A stretch of DNA of 64,000 nucleotides from assembly GCA_037349315.1 (NCBI GenBank), contig JBAIAC010000042.1, positions 1,674,001 through 1,738,000 on the forward strand, written 5' to 3'. This document shows, piece by piece, positions 1-12,022 of this stretch. Each line of letters begins with the position of its first letter. Position 1 is the first letter of the stretch. The translations under genes were made by a program, and so were the position numbers. Under the pieces are notes generated by a model. It did not search any database and was not told where the DNA came from. It worked only from the letters and a program-made list of their open reading frames with translations. This DNA is from Chelydra serpentina (Eukaryota > Chordata > Testudines > Chelydridae).

Positions 1-2548
1 GTGGCCCAGGAGTGAACGTCTGATTTTTTGGGTCTAGCAGATTCCGCAGGGCAGGGATCCAGGACCATATGGCAGCCGGGGAGGGCAGCGTAGGAGTTGG
101 GATTTCTTGTATGACCCGCACCAAGGGCTCAAAGAATTCCATCACCTCCTCCTCTGAGGAACGAGGCTCCGGATCGTCGGCCTGTCGCCGGGACCGACCC
201 AGGGTTCCCCCTTCGGGAAGCTGAAAGCTCCTGGGTGTCACACCTAGAGAGACCACAAGGGGGAGACAAGGTTGTCCGATAAGATTGTACGGCCCAACTC
301 TTCAAGTATTTAGATTATTAACGTCATGTTTGGGGCAGGTTCTATCTATGATTCTGTGTTTGTACAGCTCCTGGCACGATGGGCCCAGCTCCCAGTGTGA
401 CATTGTGGCAAATGCAACCCTGGGATGCATAAACAGGAGAATCTCAAGTAGGAGCCGAGAGGTTATTTTACCTCTATATTTGGCACTGGGGCGACCGCTG
501 CTGGAATCCTGTGCCTAGTTCTGGTCCCCACAATCCAAGAAGGATGTTGGTAAATTGGGGTGGGGTCAGGGAAGAGCCACAAGAATGATTAAAGGTTTTT
601 AGATAACCTGCCTTGCAGCGATAGACTCAAAGAGCTCCATCTATTAGCTTAACAAAGAGAAGGCGAAGGAGTGAGTTAATCGCAGTCTATGGGGAACAAA
701 TATTTAATTCATGGGCTCTTCAGCCTAGCAGAGAAAGATCTCGCACAATCCGATGGCTGGACGTTGAAGCTAGCCAAAATCAGACGGGGAATACGGCGTA
801 CGTTTTTAAGGATGCGAGTAATTAACTATGAGAACCATGTCCCAAGGGTCGTGGTGGATTCTCCATCACTGACAATTTGTATCTCAAGAGGCGTAGCGGG
901 TATTTGCTAGGTAAGGCATAGGGATGCATCCTCTGTTACGGAGAGTTACAGATGCGATGTTTTTTTCTAACAGATCTGTTCTAGGAATTAGTTGGGGGCA
1001 GTTCTCTGGTCTGGGTTATCCAGGCGGTCAGACTAGATGATTATAATGGTCCCTTCTGGCCTGGGAATCTATGAATTTACAAACCTTGGCTGGGCCGTAG
1101 GCTCTACCTAATAAATGTGTGTGTTAATAATAACATTCCAGACCAGCCAAGCCTTGTTCTCCTGCTACACTCGTTCTCTCCCAGCCACGCCTGCTTTCCA
1201 AGGTTTCTCCCACCAATGGAATTATTTCCCTAGCTTTATTAACTGCCTCAAATCCCCTTCAGCGATTCCCCCCTGCTAAATTCCTTCAGGTTATTTTCCC
1301 TTCCTGGTATTAGCGTCTCCTCCCGGTCCCGTCCCATTGGCATGGCTATTTGCCTTCTTTCCCGCATCCGGATCGGGGAAGGAGATATCAAACTGGGCCG
1401 CACCTGCCGCCAGCCCTGAGATGTACCTTGCTACGCAGCACCTGCCGTTGGAGACATTCCCTTCAGCCACATGGCGCTGTCTCGGCCAACGGGAACAAGC
1501 CCCAGTAAAAGCTTTCCTTAAATCCTGCTCCTCAGACACCCCAAGATTATCTCACCCCCCCTTCGCCAACCCACAGCCCGCTTCCCAGAGTCCGTACCCT
1601 CTCCCTAATGTTTGTACCCCACTGACATCCCAGATGTCCCGGCCTGCTAGGTCCCTCCCAGCACACGGACCTACCTCCCAAAATATCCCTCCCTGTGTCA
1701 CCCCAAAATACACCCCACCCACTTGTTCAACTAGTGTTTGTCTCCTAGACACCACACAATATTTCTCCCCGACCAGCCCCTCCCACACCCAGCTCCCTTG
1801 CTAGTTTCTGAACCCAGGAGACACCCCCAGATATGCTCCCCATCTCTGATTCACTGTAGCTATTTATCCAGTGCCAGCAGGCCAGTGACACCCCCAAATA
1901 TCCCAAGCTCCTCACCCACAAACACACAGAGCTGCTGACCCAGTTTTTCCACCCTGCTGGCAACCCAAAACATCATTCGGTGCCAACCGGCTCCCTGATC
2001 AGTGTCTGGCACACCAGAATATCCTGACCTATTAGAATAGAGGACTCCTGATTTGCAGTCCCTCTGGCTCTAACCACTAAACCCCACTCCCCACCCAGAG
2101 CTGGGGATAGAACCCAGGAGTCCTGACTCCCAGCCCTCCCCCCGCTCATAGACTCATAGAATATCAGGGTTGGAAGGGACCTTAGTAGGTCATCTAGTCC
2201 AACCCCCTGCTCAAAGCAGGACCAATCCCCAATTTTTGCCCCAGATCCCTAAATGGCCCCCTCAAGGATTGAACTCACAACCCTGGGTTTAGCAGGCCAA
2301 TGCTCAAACCACTGAGCTATCCCTCTCCCCCCCCGCTTGCTCTAACCAATCTCCTACCAATGACACCCCAAAATATGCCACCAGCCTAATCTGCAGTGCC
2401 CCCCAAATAACTGTGCAGCTGTTTGGCCAGGGAGCCCCCCCAAATCTGCCCTTCACTCCGACAGGTACCTACCTGGCAGGTGCAGGCACAGTACCAGTAG
2501 AATGGTTAATTTCAGCCCGAGTGGGACCCATCCCTGCTGGAGCTTCAT
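1..2548 (-). CDS. Gene A: secreted two-exon protein, partial at left edge (PSORS1-locus-like)
   Basis: Spliced model on the minus strand. Exon 1 (2548-2473) codes for 25 residues plus one base. It is a clear signal peptide: short polar start, hydrophobic core, ending LLVLCLHLPG. It stops at a CCAG|GTAGGT donor in phase 1. Exon 2 starts at 243 after a pyrimidine-rich acceptor (ctctctag), also phase 1, and stays open to the window edge for 80 residues (VTPRSFQLPEGG..., an acidic EEEVMEFFEPL stretch, then WSWIPALRNLLDP). A TATA-like box lies about 100 bp before the ATG. Gene B at 23.5-27.1 kb has the same promoter spacing, the same end to exon 1 and the same intron phase, so the two are probably paralogues. 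The product should be secreted. I do not recognise the mature part. The signal-peptide end resembles, from memory, human C6orf15 (STG) and PSORS1C2. The 3' part lies outside the window. Exon 1 is well supported; the exon 2 pairing rests on phase and acceptor quality. Confidence 0.6.
395..1078 (+). mobile_element. CR1-type LINE fragment, degraded
   Basis: The text matches the 3' half of sauropsid CR1. It contains a degraded reverse-transcriptase end and the typical 3' end (cagactagatgattataatggt...tctatgaa). Stops and indels break every frame. About 60 bp upstream (340-385) is an L2/MIR-like tail (tacagctcctggcacgatgg), the dispersed relative of the 67-bp minisatellite found elsewhere in the window. 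Confidence 0.7.
1540..2460. repeat. Diverged tandem repeat in the gene A intron and flank
   Basis: A degenerate C/A-rich unit of roughly 50-70 bp recurs at least ten times, around the core gacaccccaaaatatccc and variants (for example near 1695, 1750, 1890 and 2365). It is interrupted by a MIR-head copy (2075-2140) and a SINE (2145-2335). The open frames here are low-complexity P/S/T-rich and I regard them as chance. The stretch lies in the intron of gene A. Confidence 0.5.
2145..2335 (-). mobile_element. Turtle tRNA-derived SINE with CR1-like tail
   Basis: Read on the minus strand, the element begins GGGATAGCTCAGTGG (box A, around 2309-2323). It continues through a tRNA-like body with a box-B-like GTTGTGAGTTCAATCC and ends in the CR1 3' sequence gggttggactagatgacc...tctatgag. 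This architecture is that of the tRNA-derived SINEs of cryptodiran turtles, whose tails match CR1. It is the best taxonomic marker in the window. Confidence 0.8.
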
Positions 2549-2644
2549 CTCGCCGGGCTGGGCGGGGAGCAAGGTAGCTGTAGATATCCCAGGGATGCTG
2601 TGCAGCGCGGCCAGAGGTGACTGCAGCCTTGCTCAAGGGGATGG

Positions 2645-2652
2645 CTTTTATC
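2645..2652 (-). promoter_or_regulatory. TATA-like box of gene A
   Basis: GATAAAAG on the minus strand, 97-104 bp upstream of the gene A ATG. The spacing matches the TATAAA box of gene B. Inferred transcription start is about 2615-2620. Confidence 0.5.
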
Positions 2653-2839
2653 CCCAGCTGCACGGGGCAGGGCCACGGGTTCCCAGGCTGGGGCGTGTAG
2701 GGAGCTGCTGCTGGGAGAGTCTCTCCCTGTTTCGACAGAGCCGGACAGGATGTTCGGGGAGCTGCCTCCTACAGGCAGCCAATGTGTCAAGTGGGGGTAG
2801 GGGTGATGAAATTGCCACAGAAAACAGGACTCCACGTTC

Positions 2840-3040
2840 TAAGCACTACACCCCGCTTCCCTCACAGAGCTGGGGATGGAACCCAGGAGTCCTAGCTCCC
2901 AGCTCCCCCGCTCTAACCACTACACCCCACTTCCCTCCCAGAGCTGGAGAGAGAACCCAGGAGTCCTGGCTCCCAGCCCTCCCTGCTCTAACTACTAGAC
3001 CCCACTCCCTTTTCATAGCAGGGATAGAACCCAGCACTTT
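2840..3040 (-). repeat. MIR-like SINE head, tandem (about 3 copies)
   Basis: Each unit of about 72 bp reads, on the minus strand, ggggtctagtggttagagc...ggagccaggactcctgggttct...ccagctctgggagg. This is the tRNA-like head of a CORE/MIR-type SINE, with box-A-like TAGTGGTTAGAGC and box-B-like GGGTTCTATCCC. Single copies sit nearby at 2075-2140 (-) and 3145-3285 (+, two diverged). Confidence 0.6.
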
Positions 3041-3477
3041 TGTCTGCCAACGTCCACCGATCTACTGTAAGCACTGAAAAAAACTCGGGGCAGGGGGTCA
3101 TGATTGACTCTAAATGGGGGCACGTGTGAGGAGGGGAGGACAGTAAGGGGGAGTGGGGTCTAGTGGTTACAGCGAAGGGCTGGGTGTCAGGACTCCTGAG
3201 TTCAGTTTGCAGCTCTGGGAGGGGTGTCTAGTCATTAGCCCAGGGGGAGTGAGAGGCAGGACGCCTGGGTTCTCTTTCTGACCCAGGAAAGAGACAAGGC
3301 AAAAGGAACACAGAGAAAAATCAGGCTAAAGGACTCCTAGTGCCCCCATCTCTGTCTCTACAGGGCAGGGTCTGTTTACAGTGTGTTACACGTGAGAGTG
3401 ATTATCATTAATACTAATTAACAATAACTGTAACAATGGGCGTTGGCTAAGCATCATCAGCCTTACATAACACGCAT

Positions 3478-3640
3478 AGGGAAAGGAAGTCCAACAAAGG
3501 GAAGCGCCTGGCCCAATGTCATCCAGTGAGCCCAGGAAGAGAACCCAGGCATCCTGCCTCTCAGCCCCCCGCTACTCTAACCCACTAGACTCCGCTCCTC
3601 TCCCAGACTCATCAATAGAAGCCAGGAGTCCTGGCTCCTA
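3478..3640 (-). repeat. MIR-like SINE, minus orientation
   Basis: The minus strand carries the head (ctagtgggttagagtag, caggatgcctgggttctc) followed by the core/3' part (actggatgacattgggccagg...). The region 3641-4404 shows nothing I can identify. Its open frames have no splice or domain support. Confidence 0.5.
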
Positions 3641-4404
3641 GTCATGAACCAATAGCCCTGTGGCATCTCCCGCACTTCGGCCGGGTGTTGTCCCATGAGC
3701 CGCTCCCGCGGCTTTCTGGATCTGCAGCAGAAGACAGGAGTGAGGTGAGAGGGCCCCAGGCAACCTCCCACGTTCCCATCCCTGCTGTCCCATGCGAGCT
3801 ACGTAATAAGGCTAAGATGAGCGTGGATTGGGATGAGTTCCAGCATGTCTACAGGCTTGGGCAGCTCAGCAAGGTGGTTACAGCCAAGGACAGACAAGAG
3901 CTCCACTTGGCCAAGGAGTGGCCGCCGCCTCTCCACCAGGTGCTCTTCAGAGTCCAGCTGCTCCTCTCTATTCCCACCAGCTAAGACCCCTTGTTGAAGG
4001 TCTGACCGCCTCTCAGCTACTTCGCCATCCTCCCATTTGCTCTCCGTAGCTCTCAGCCCACCTGCTGGTCCATGTACCCACCTGGACCCACCCTGGTCAC
4101 ATCCCATAAAGATGCCAGACCTGGGCTTCCCCACTTCCCTGGTGGGAGAATTGTAGCTAGCCCCCGTCCATGGACTCTGTGTTCTACTTTCATTTATTCA
4201 CATTATGGACGTATCTTGGGTCAGGCTGGCCTCTGCTAACCCATATTCTTGGCCCATTCTGACCATCCAAGATGCATCTGCCGCTGGCATCACTCCAAAT
4301 TATCCACACCAGGGTCACTTAAGATCAGAATCGAATTTCATTGGTGTCAATGGGGTAACTCCGGATTTACACCATTATCACTCAGATCAAAATCTAATTC
4401 CGTT

Positions 4405-5105
4405 GGGAATCATTAGGAAAGGGATAGATAATAAGACAGAAAATATCATGTTGCCTCTATATAAATCCATGGTACGCCAACATCTTGAATACTGAGAACA
4501 GATGTGGTCACCCCATCTCCAAAAAGATATATTGGAATTGGAAAAGGTTCAGAAAAGGGCAACAAAAATTATTAGGGGTATGGAACGGCTTTCATATGAG
4601 GAGAGATTAATAAGACTGGGACTTTTCAGCTTGGAAAAGAGACGACTAAGGGGGGATATGACAGAGGTCTATAAGATCATGACTGGTGTGGAGGAAGTAA
4701 ATGTTATTTACTCCTCCTAACACAAGAACTAGGGGTCACCAAATGAAACTATAATAGGCAGCAGGTTTAAATCAAACAAAAGGAAGTATTTCTTCACACA
4801 ACGCACAGTCAACCTGTGGAACTCCTTGCCAGAGGCTGTTGTGAAGGCCAAGACTGTAGCAGGGTTCAAAAAAGAACTAGATAAGTTCATGGAGGATCAA
4901 TGGTTATTAGCCAGGAGGGCAGGGATGGTGTCCCTAGCCTCTGTTTGCCAGAAGCTGGGAATGGGCGACAGGGGGTGGATTACTTGATGATTACCTGTCT
5001 GTTCATTCCCTCTGAAGCACCTGGCATTGTCCACTGTTGGAAGACAGGACACTGAGCTAGATGGATCTTTGGTCTGACCCACTATGGTCATTCTTGTGTT
5101 CTTAT
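4405..5105 (+). mobile_element. CR1 LINE 3' fragment
   Basis: Recognisable CR1 ORF2 C-terminal text (gaaaaggttcagaaaagggcaa, gaggagagattaataagactggg, aagtatttcttcacacaacgcac) and the end tgagctagatggatctttggtctgaccca. Two broken frames (the first at 4205-4495, the second at 4502-4720) are remnants of the reverse-transcriptase end. Nothing is recognised in the roughly 1 kb that follows (5106-6095). Confidence 0.85.
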
Positions 5106-6103
5106 CTTGGTGTCAATGGAGTCACTCCAGTCCAGATTGACACCGGGGTCACAGAGATCAAAATCTCACCCTAGTGTTGTACCTACACAGAGTCACTGCT
5201 GCAGGGGAAGTGACTATATAAAGGGACTAAACCTGTTTCCTAACATCTGGAGTATGGCAGATCCTACCAACACACACAATCGATGGCATTGTTTGAGTGA
5301 GGGAAATTACAGCCATGGATCCAGGTCCTCAGTTCGTATACGTTGTACAGCTTCATTGAAGTCAGTTGACGCTAGCTGGGGATATGGATTCATTGACTCC
5401 AATGGAGCTAAGCCCCATTCGCACCAGCTGGGGCTCTGGCCCCATTGACTCCAGGCTCCTCGTAACATTGGTTGTGGGTGCGAGTCCTGCAGAGGAGGGC
5501 TCTGTTTATTTTTTCTTCAGGGGAGAAGATGGTTTAATGGTTACAGACACTTGTGCCCAGGGCCCCAGTACTGCCGACTCGCAGACAACACGGGGGGCGC
5601 ATAGGCTGTACAGGGCACACCTGCGTCAGATATGCATAATACTTCACCGACAGATGGCACGTGAGAGCCAAAAGCCCCCTGGTTAGCATAATCCTTGCGA
5701 GATAGCCGTACGGATCATCTTGAACGAGTTATGTATCAAGACTGAAAATGATGTTCTTGCGGTCGTGGGGTTCAAAAAGGTCACCAGAAAGTGACATTCC
5801 TTGGAAGTGTTCCTTCCAGGCAGGAAATGATGGCCACCTCGTTTCCTGGCTGATCGTGTGTGTGTGCTGATTCTATAATGTATGTCCGGTTGCAGAATGA
5901 AAGCTTGTGAAATCTACAAGAGAGGAAACTTACGGGATGAAACAAACAGCAGGGCAGTATCCTGTTTGTGAAGACAGACAAAGGGTTGGGTGCAAGGTAA
6001 CCCCCAGGGTCCTTCAGCGAGGAGGCAAGCTGAGAGCGTGCTTGTCTCAGGAAGGAGCGGTCACAGCCAGCTGCAGGGATTTGGGGTCAGCTTTACTCTA
6101 CCA

Positions 6104-6436
6104 CCGGGATCAGCAACCTTTGGCACGTGGCCCATCAGGGTAAGCCCCTGGTGGGCCGGGCCGGTTTGTTTACCTGCAGCCTCTGCAGGTTCGGCCGATC
6201 GCAGCTCCCACTGGCCCCAGTTCACCGCTCCAGGCCAATGGGGGCTGCGGGAAGCAGCGGCCAGCACATCCCTCGGCCCGCACCGCTTCCCGCAGCCCCC
6301 ATTGGCCTCGAACAGCAAACCGCAGCCAGTGGGAGCCGCGATCGGCCGAACCTGCGGACGTGGCAGGTAAACAAACCAGCCCGGCCTGCCAGGGGGTTAC
6401 CTTGATGGGCCACATGCCAAAGGTTGCTGATTCCTG
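6104..6436. mobile_element. 333-bp palindromic hAT-type MITE with 8-bp TSD
   Basis: The whole element is a near-perfect inverted repeat with termini CCGGGATCAGCAACC and GGTTGCTGATTCCTG. It is flanked by identical 8-bp duplications CTCTACCA (6096-6103 and 6437-6444), as expected for the hAT superfamily. The GC-rich arms give overlapping open frames on both strands that are artefacts of the palindrome. No transposase is present. Confidence 0.85.
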
Positions 6437-6589
6437 CTCTACCAGACAGGAGAGTATCTAGTTAATTCAGCCTAAGCTGTAGAATGCACGTTTTGATTTT
6501 ATTTTCTATGGAACCATTTGTTCCCGTGACTTCTACTTGCTACTCCTTGAATCTCTGGCTTTGTTAAGCAAACTTATATGGGATTCCAC

Positions 6590-7770
6590 TATCAACACTG
6601 TGTTGGGTTCGGTCACAGACACCCCCTTGGGACTGTCACCTGATGTGCTTAAATTACCTCTGAGCCCGTTTTCCCTGCCAGCTTGGGACTCCAGAACCCT
6701 GCCTTGTTGAGCCAGACACGCTAGCCGGCTGCAACACAGACCCAAAGTCTGAACCATGCCCTCAAAGCTGCAGACTTTAACCAAAAACTGCTCAGCAGGT
6801 CACCTATCTCCAGCACCCAGACACTCAGCTCCCATTGGGATCCAAACCCCAAATAAATCCGTTTTACTCTGTATAAAGCTGATACAGGGTAAACTCATGA
6901 ATTAACCACCCTCTATAACACTGATAGAGAGATATTCACAGCTGTTTGCTCCCCCAGCTATTAATCACTTACTCTGAGTTTATCAATAAACAAAAGTGAT
7001 TTTATTAAGTATAAAATGTAGGATTTAAGTGGTTCCAAGGAATAACAGACAGAACAAAGTAAGTTACCAAGCAAAATAAAACAAAACACCCGAGACTAAG
7101 CCTAATACATTAAGAAACTGATTACAGGTAAATCTCACCCTCAGAGATGTTCCAATAAGCTTCTTTCACACACTAGACTCCTTCCTAGTCTGGGCCCAAT
7201 CCTTTCCCCTGGTACAGTCCTTGTTAGTTCCAGCAGGCATCTTAAGTGAAAAGCAGGGGCTTTCTCATGACTGGGACCCCCTTTGTCCTGCTCCACCCCC
7301 TTTTATAGCTTTGGCACAAAGCGGGAATCTTTTGTCTCTCTGGGTCCCCACCCCTCCTTCTAAATGGAAAAGTACCAGATTTAAGATGCATTCCAGTATC
7401 CTGTGACCTGGTCACTTGTCCTGTGAGACCTCATTCTTCATTACACATGGGCTAGCACACACGTACACAGGAAGGTTTTCAAGTAAACAGAGCCATTTAC
7501 AACCAATTGTCCTAGTCAATGAGAGCCACAAGATTCTAAATCACCATTAATGGCCCACACTTTGCATAATTACAATAGGACCTCAGAGTTATATTTCTTA
7601 TTTCTAGCTTCAGATACAAAAATGACACATGCATACAAATAGGAGGAATATATGCAGTAGGTTATAACCTTTGTTATGATACCTTCCAAGAGACCTTTTG
7701 CATAAAGCATATTCCAGTTACATCATATTTCCATACAACATTATGGAGTGCAATATCATAAAGACATCTC
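6590..7770 (-). mobile_element. Probable endogenous-retrovirus-type LTR or related interspersed repeat, minus
   Basis: An AT-richer block with no coding capacity. It contains paired opposite-strand signals such as aataaacaaaagtgattttatt and a TATA-like cccttttatagc (7300-7310). The text resembles a high-copy turtle repeat I remember as LTR-like. I could not find matching terminal repeats or a TSD, so the limits are approximate. Nothing is recognised in 7771-8690. Confidence 0.4.
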
Positions 7771-8699
7771 AGTGCTGTGCGTGAAGCGGAGTGGTGAGCG
7801 GAGGCAGAACAGGTCAGCTGGGATGCGCCCACCACTTCTTTGGAAGTGACGAATCTGTGAATACCACGTGTCCCAATGGCCGGACGCTCCCGGAGGACAC
7901 TACCCTGCGGTGCCAGTCGCTAACCTGCAGAGCGATGGCAAGGCCTGGAAGGGCGTTCTTGTGTTGCTTGTCGCAGGCGGAGCTGGGGAGCTGACCTCTG
8001 GCAAGCCACAGACAAGATTTCCTCCCACTCAGGTAGCAAGGTGCCTCACAGCCTCGGGAGGGGAATGGGTGTCACAGATCCAGCAAGGTATCCCCTGCCA
8101 GCCGCCCACCAGACTGCTGTGAAAGGACCCAGCCGCTGGGTCCCCAGTCTGAAGAGTCCAGCCTCTGTCCCAGCCTTGGCACAGACCCTTAGTCTACCGC
8201 TCCCTCCTGAGATCTGGAGCCTGCTGTCCAGCTGCCTAGCCCCTGGGCTGAGCGCTGGCCCCTCAGACTCCCCCCACCGCACCATCGCTGAAACACACCT
8301 TCTCCTGGGACTCCATCCGTGGGCCTTCTGGGTTACCCTTTTAGCGCTCTTCGGTGACACATAACGTGAAGCAGATAACGCACACAGGGGCACGTTGCAC
8401 AGAGTCTAACACCGTTGATCTTTTATACTTAGTCACACAAGGCACAAGCGAGGACAGATCACACACAACACAACCATCGCCCTGATCCCAGATGCCTTCA
8501 CTAGCTCCCCCATCCCTTGGGAGCCCCTGGGGACCATGTGGGCTCAGGAAGGGTCTCCTGGCCCATCCGAGCTTTTACATCCTGGGATGCTTCTCCGTCC
8601 AGGTTTGGCTTCTCTCCTGTCCAGTGCGTCCCAGCCATGTGTGTTTCCTGATTTAACACCCCCCGCTCCCCCCGCTGGTCTTTGTCCTGTGTTTCATAC

Positions 8700-9135
8700 C
8701 ATAGGCACCGGCTCTGTGGTTGCTCCAGGGCTGAAGTACCCCTGGAAAAAAATTAGTGGATGCTTAGCATCCACTGGAAGCCAAGCTCCCCGCCACGCCT
8801 CCAGCGCCTCCCACCCGCCGGCGGCCCCGCCAATCAACTCCTCCCCCTCCTCCCAGCGCCGCTGCCCTCCATGGATCAGCTGTTTCATGGTGTGCAGGAG
8901 GCTCTGGGAGGAGTGGGGATGGGGCACGCTCAGAGGAGGGGGCAGAACTGGGTGGGAAAAGGCGGGGTGGGGACTTGGGAGAAGGGGTGGCGTGGAGGCA
9001 GGGGCAGGGACAGAGCGGGGCGGGAAGAGGCAGGATGGGGTTGGGGACTTGGGGGAAGGGGGCGGGTGGGGACGGGACCTGGGCTGGAGCAGGGGGTTGA
9101 GCATCCCCCAGGGCCGGAGGAAGCCGGCGCCTATG
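8700..9135. mobile_element. hAT-type nonautonomous element (CATAGG family), copy 1
   Basis: Terminal inverted repeats CATAGGCACCGGC and GCCGGCGCCTATG, flanked by identical 8-bp duplications TTTCATAC (8692-8699, 9136-9143). The interior is GC-rich and partly self-complementary (gtggatgcttagcatccac). No transposase. Related copies lie at 17185-17595 and, inverted and worn, at about 33410-33800. Confidence 0.8.
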
Positions 9136-9507
9136 TTTCATACCCTGCCACTGCTCCAAACCCTGCACCAGCCCCCTCCCCGCTGAGAGGTGGGGTGAAC
9201 TGGCTGCCCATGGGATGCAATTGCGCTTTAGCATATCTATGGTGGTGAAAGCACAGTCGTTTAAAGAAGCGCCTCCCCGTGATCCGCAGCTGGAGGAAGA
9301 CACTCGCAGGCTGGGAGGGCGCGGTGGATACGTCGCACACCGAGGGGCATCCACGAGACAGCATTTTTCATAGTAACACTGCACAGCTGCTTCGTCATTG
9401 CAACCAGAATTCATACGTTCTACTGCCAGAGCCCTGGAATCGTCCCAGTGGGGCCTACTTACCAGCCTGTGTGTGTGAGGTGGGCATAAGGACTCCTGGG
9501 TTCCCGC

Positions 9508-9631
9508 TAGGGTGACCAGACAGCAAATGTGAAAAATCGGGACAGGGGGTGGGGGGTAATAGGAGCCTATATAAGAAAAAGACCCAAAAATCGGGACTGT
9601 CCCTATAAAATCGGGACATCTGGTCACCCTA
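9508..9631. mobile_element. TAGGGTGACCAGA hAT-type MITE, copy 1
   Basis: 124 bp with terminal inverted repeats TAGGGTGACCAGA / TCTGGTCACCCTA. The 8-bp flanks GTTCCCGC and GTTCCCAC differ by one base. The interior has the paired text aatcgggacaggggg and aaatcgggactgtcc. Confidence 0.85.
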
Positions 9632-10039
9632 GTTCCCACTGGACTCTGCCGCTGCCTAGGGGTGTGATTTGAGCGACTGGCTTCGCCCTGGACGACAGTG
9701 CAAAGTTACAGCAGCAATGCTACGTTTGTCGGGGCTGTGACACAAACACCCCCCTGGCTGACGTAGGTAGGCCGTGACCCCGGTGCAGACGCAGCTATGG
9801 CAACAGAGGGGGGCTCCCGTCCACAGATAACTTCGTTTGGGGAGGCGGGGCTCCTACACCCGCAGAAAAACCCCTTCTGTAGGCCTAGGCTGCGTCTGCC
9901 CCGATGGGGCTGTGCTGGGACCGCTATGATATGGGTAGAGCAGATGTACCCTTAATCTCTTTGTGCCTAAACCCACCATGTGTAAAAGCAAGATTATATT
10001 ACCTCTCTCTTTTGTCTATCTTGGATGTGAGCTCTTCGA

Positions 10040-10575
10040 AGCAGGCACCGTCTCTCGCTGTGTGTCTGTGCAGCGCCTGGCACAACGGGGCCTGATCTCA
10101 GCTGGGGCAGGGACTGTCTCTCGCTGTGTGTCTGTGCAGCGCCTGGCACAACGGGGCCTGATCTCAGCTGGGGCAGGGACTGTCTCTCGCTGTGTGTCTG
10201 TGCAGCACCCGGCACAACGGGGCCCTGATCTCAGCTGGGGCAGGGACTGTCTCTCCCTGTGTGTCTGGGCAGCGCCCGGCCCAACGGGGCCTGATCTCAG
10301 CTGGGGCAGGGACTGTCTCTCGCTGTGTGTCTGTGCAGCGCCCGGCACAACGGGGCCCTGATCTCAGCTGGGGCAGGGACTGTCTCTCCCTGTGTGTCTG
10401 TGCAGCGCCCGGCACAACAGGGCCCTGATCTCAGCTGGGGCAGGGACTGTCTCTCGCTGTGTGTCTGTGCAGCACCCGGCACAACGGGGCCTGATCTCAG
10501 CTGGGGCAGGGACTGTCTCTCCCTGTGTGTCTGTGCAGCGCCCAGCACAACAGGGCCCTGATCTCAGTAAGGCTC
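10040..10575 (+). repeat. 67-bp minisatellite, locus 1 (about 8 copies)
   Basis: Tandem units of 66-67 bp (agggactgtctctcgctgtg...cagcgcccggcacaacgggg...ctgatctcagctgggg). They grow out of a dispersed L2/MIR-like 3' tail whose first, diverged half is at 9990-10060 (gtgagctcttcgaagcaggc). The Cys/Arg-rich open frames on both strands result from the repeat. The stretch 9640-9985 before it shows nothing recognisable. Confidence 0.9.
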
Positions 10576-10584
10576 CCAATAAAG

Positions 10585-11456
10585 AATCATAGAAATACAG
10601 GGCTGGAAGGGACCGCAAGAGGTCCCCTCATGATCCAGCCCCTGCGTTGAGGCAGGATCACGTGAACCTAGACCATCCCTGACAGGCATTTGTCCAGCCT
10701 GTTCAAAAAAACCTCCCACGATGGGGCTTCCACAACCTCCCTTGGTAACTTGTTCCAGTGCTTAACTCCCCTGAGAGTTAGAGAATTTTTTCCTAATATT
10801 GAACCTAAATCTCCCTAGCTGCAGATTAGGCCTCTTACTTCTTGTCCTGCCCTCAGTGGAAACGGAGGAGAACAATTGATCACCGTCCTCTTTATAACAG
10901 CCCTTCAGATAGTCCCTCGGTCTTCTTTTCTCAAGTCGAAACATAGCCAGTTTTTTCACTTTTCCTCACAGGGCAAGTTTTCTAAACCTTTTGTCCTTTT
11001 TGTTGCTCTCCTCTGGACTCTCTGTAGCTTGTCCACATCTTTCTTGAAGTGCGGTGCCCAAAACTGGACACGGTCCTCCAGCTGGGGCCTCACCCGTGCC
11101 AAGTAGAAGGGGACAATATCCTCCCGGGTCTCACATACAACATTTCTGTTAACACGCACCAGAAAGGTATTAGCCTTTTTCACAGCGGCATCACACGGAC
11201 TCACGTTCAGTTTGTGATCCACTCTAACCCCAGATCCTTTTCAGCCGTACTGACGCCTAGTTCGTTAAGCCCCGTCTTGTTCTTGAGCCTTTGATTTTGC
11301 CCCCGGCGCTTGTCTTTGTTGAATTTCATCCAGTTGATTTCAGAGCAATTCTCCAATTGAACACGGCCGTCTTCCATTCTAATCCTGGTCGCCAAAGTGC
11401 TTGCCACCCCTCCTAGCTTGGCGAATTTTATACGCAGACTCTCCACACTCCATTAT
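10585..11456 (-). mobile_element. CR1 LINE, minus, interrupted by the LTR element
   Basis: Starts with the CR1 3' end inverted (aatcatagaaatacagggctgg) and runs through the reverse-transcriptase C-terminal region on the minus strand. The text stops at ...ctccacactccattat, and continues on the other side of the LTR retrotransposon at 16217 (attatccaagtcattcatga) to about 16290. One CR1 copy was therefore split by the later insertion. Confidence 0.85.
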
Positions 11457-12022
11457 TGTGACGAACTAGGACTGTAGTTAAGGTTTCCCTGAGTACTGTG
11501 TGGGTGCCTCAGTTTCCCCTATGCGGTGCTTGAGTATCTAGGTGGTGGGACAACGGTGCATGATTGTTACAAAGCCTTAGAAGGCAGAGGCCTGGACACA
11601 GAGAATGGCTCTGTCTCCTGGCAACAGATGGCCCGGCCCCTTGCCCGGCAAAGGTGAGAGCTGAAGGTGTGAGAACAAAGGGATCAGGTGACCTCCTGGC
11701 CCGGGAAGCAGACAAAGGCGGAGGAGGGGCTGGAGAGTTGGAGTTTGAAGCTGGGCGGGAGAAGAGGGAGAGAGGCAGACAGGGTCTGGCCTCCCTGCCC
11801 CGGTTGGAGCTGTGGGGCGAAATGCAGGGAGCCCCAGGCTGGGGTCTAAGCTCCCTGCCCCCCGGAAGGACCCGACTGAGGGGTCCTGGATGTACTGACA
11901 AGCTCTGGTTGGGCTGTGTTCCTGGCATCTCTAATAAACCTTCTGTTCTACTGACTGGCTGAGACTCCCAGTGAATCCGGGGAAGAGGGGTGCAGGGCCG
12001 GACTCCCCTATACTCCGTGACA
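11457..12022 (+). repeat. 5' LTR
   Basis: 566 bp, TG...CA termini, with an AATAAA polyadenylation signal near 11931. Compared with the 3' LTR it has T for C near 11576, G for A near 11648, and A for G near 11869. Confidence 0.92.

Noticed and set aside
1337..1804. 155-codon + strand frame with a hydrophobic start
   Set aside because: Pro/Ser/Thr-rich low-complexity sequence over a degenerate repeat. There is no splice support, and it lies in the intron of gene A on the other strand.
2309..2335. A real tRNA gene from the GGGATAGCTCAGTGG start
   Set aside because: The body does not close into a cloverleaf with an acceptor stem and is followed by a CR1-like tail, so it is a SINE.
8536..9639. 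Overlapping long frames on both strands (216 and 291 codons)
   Set aside because: They run across two MITEs with clear ends and target duplications; the GC-rich palindromic arms keep frames open.
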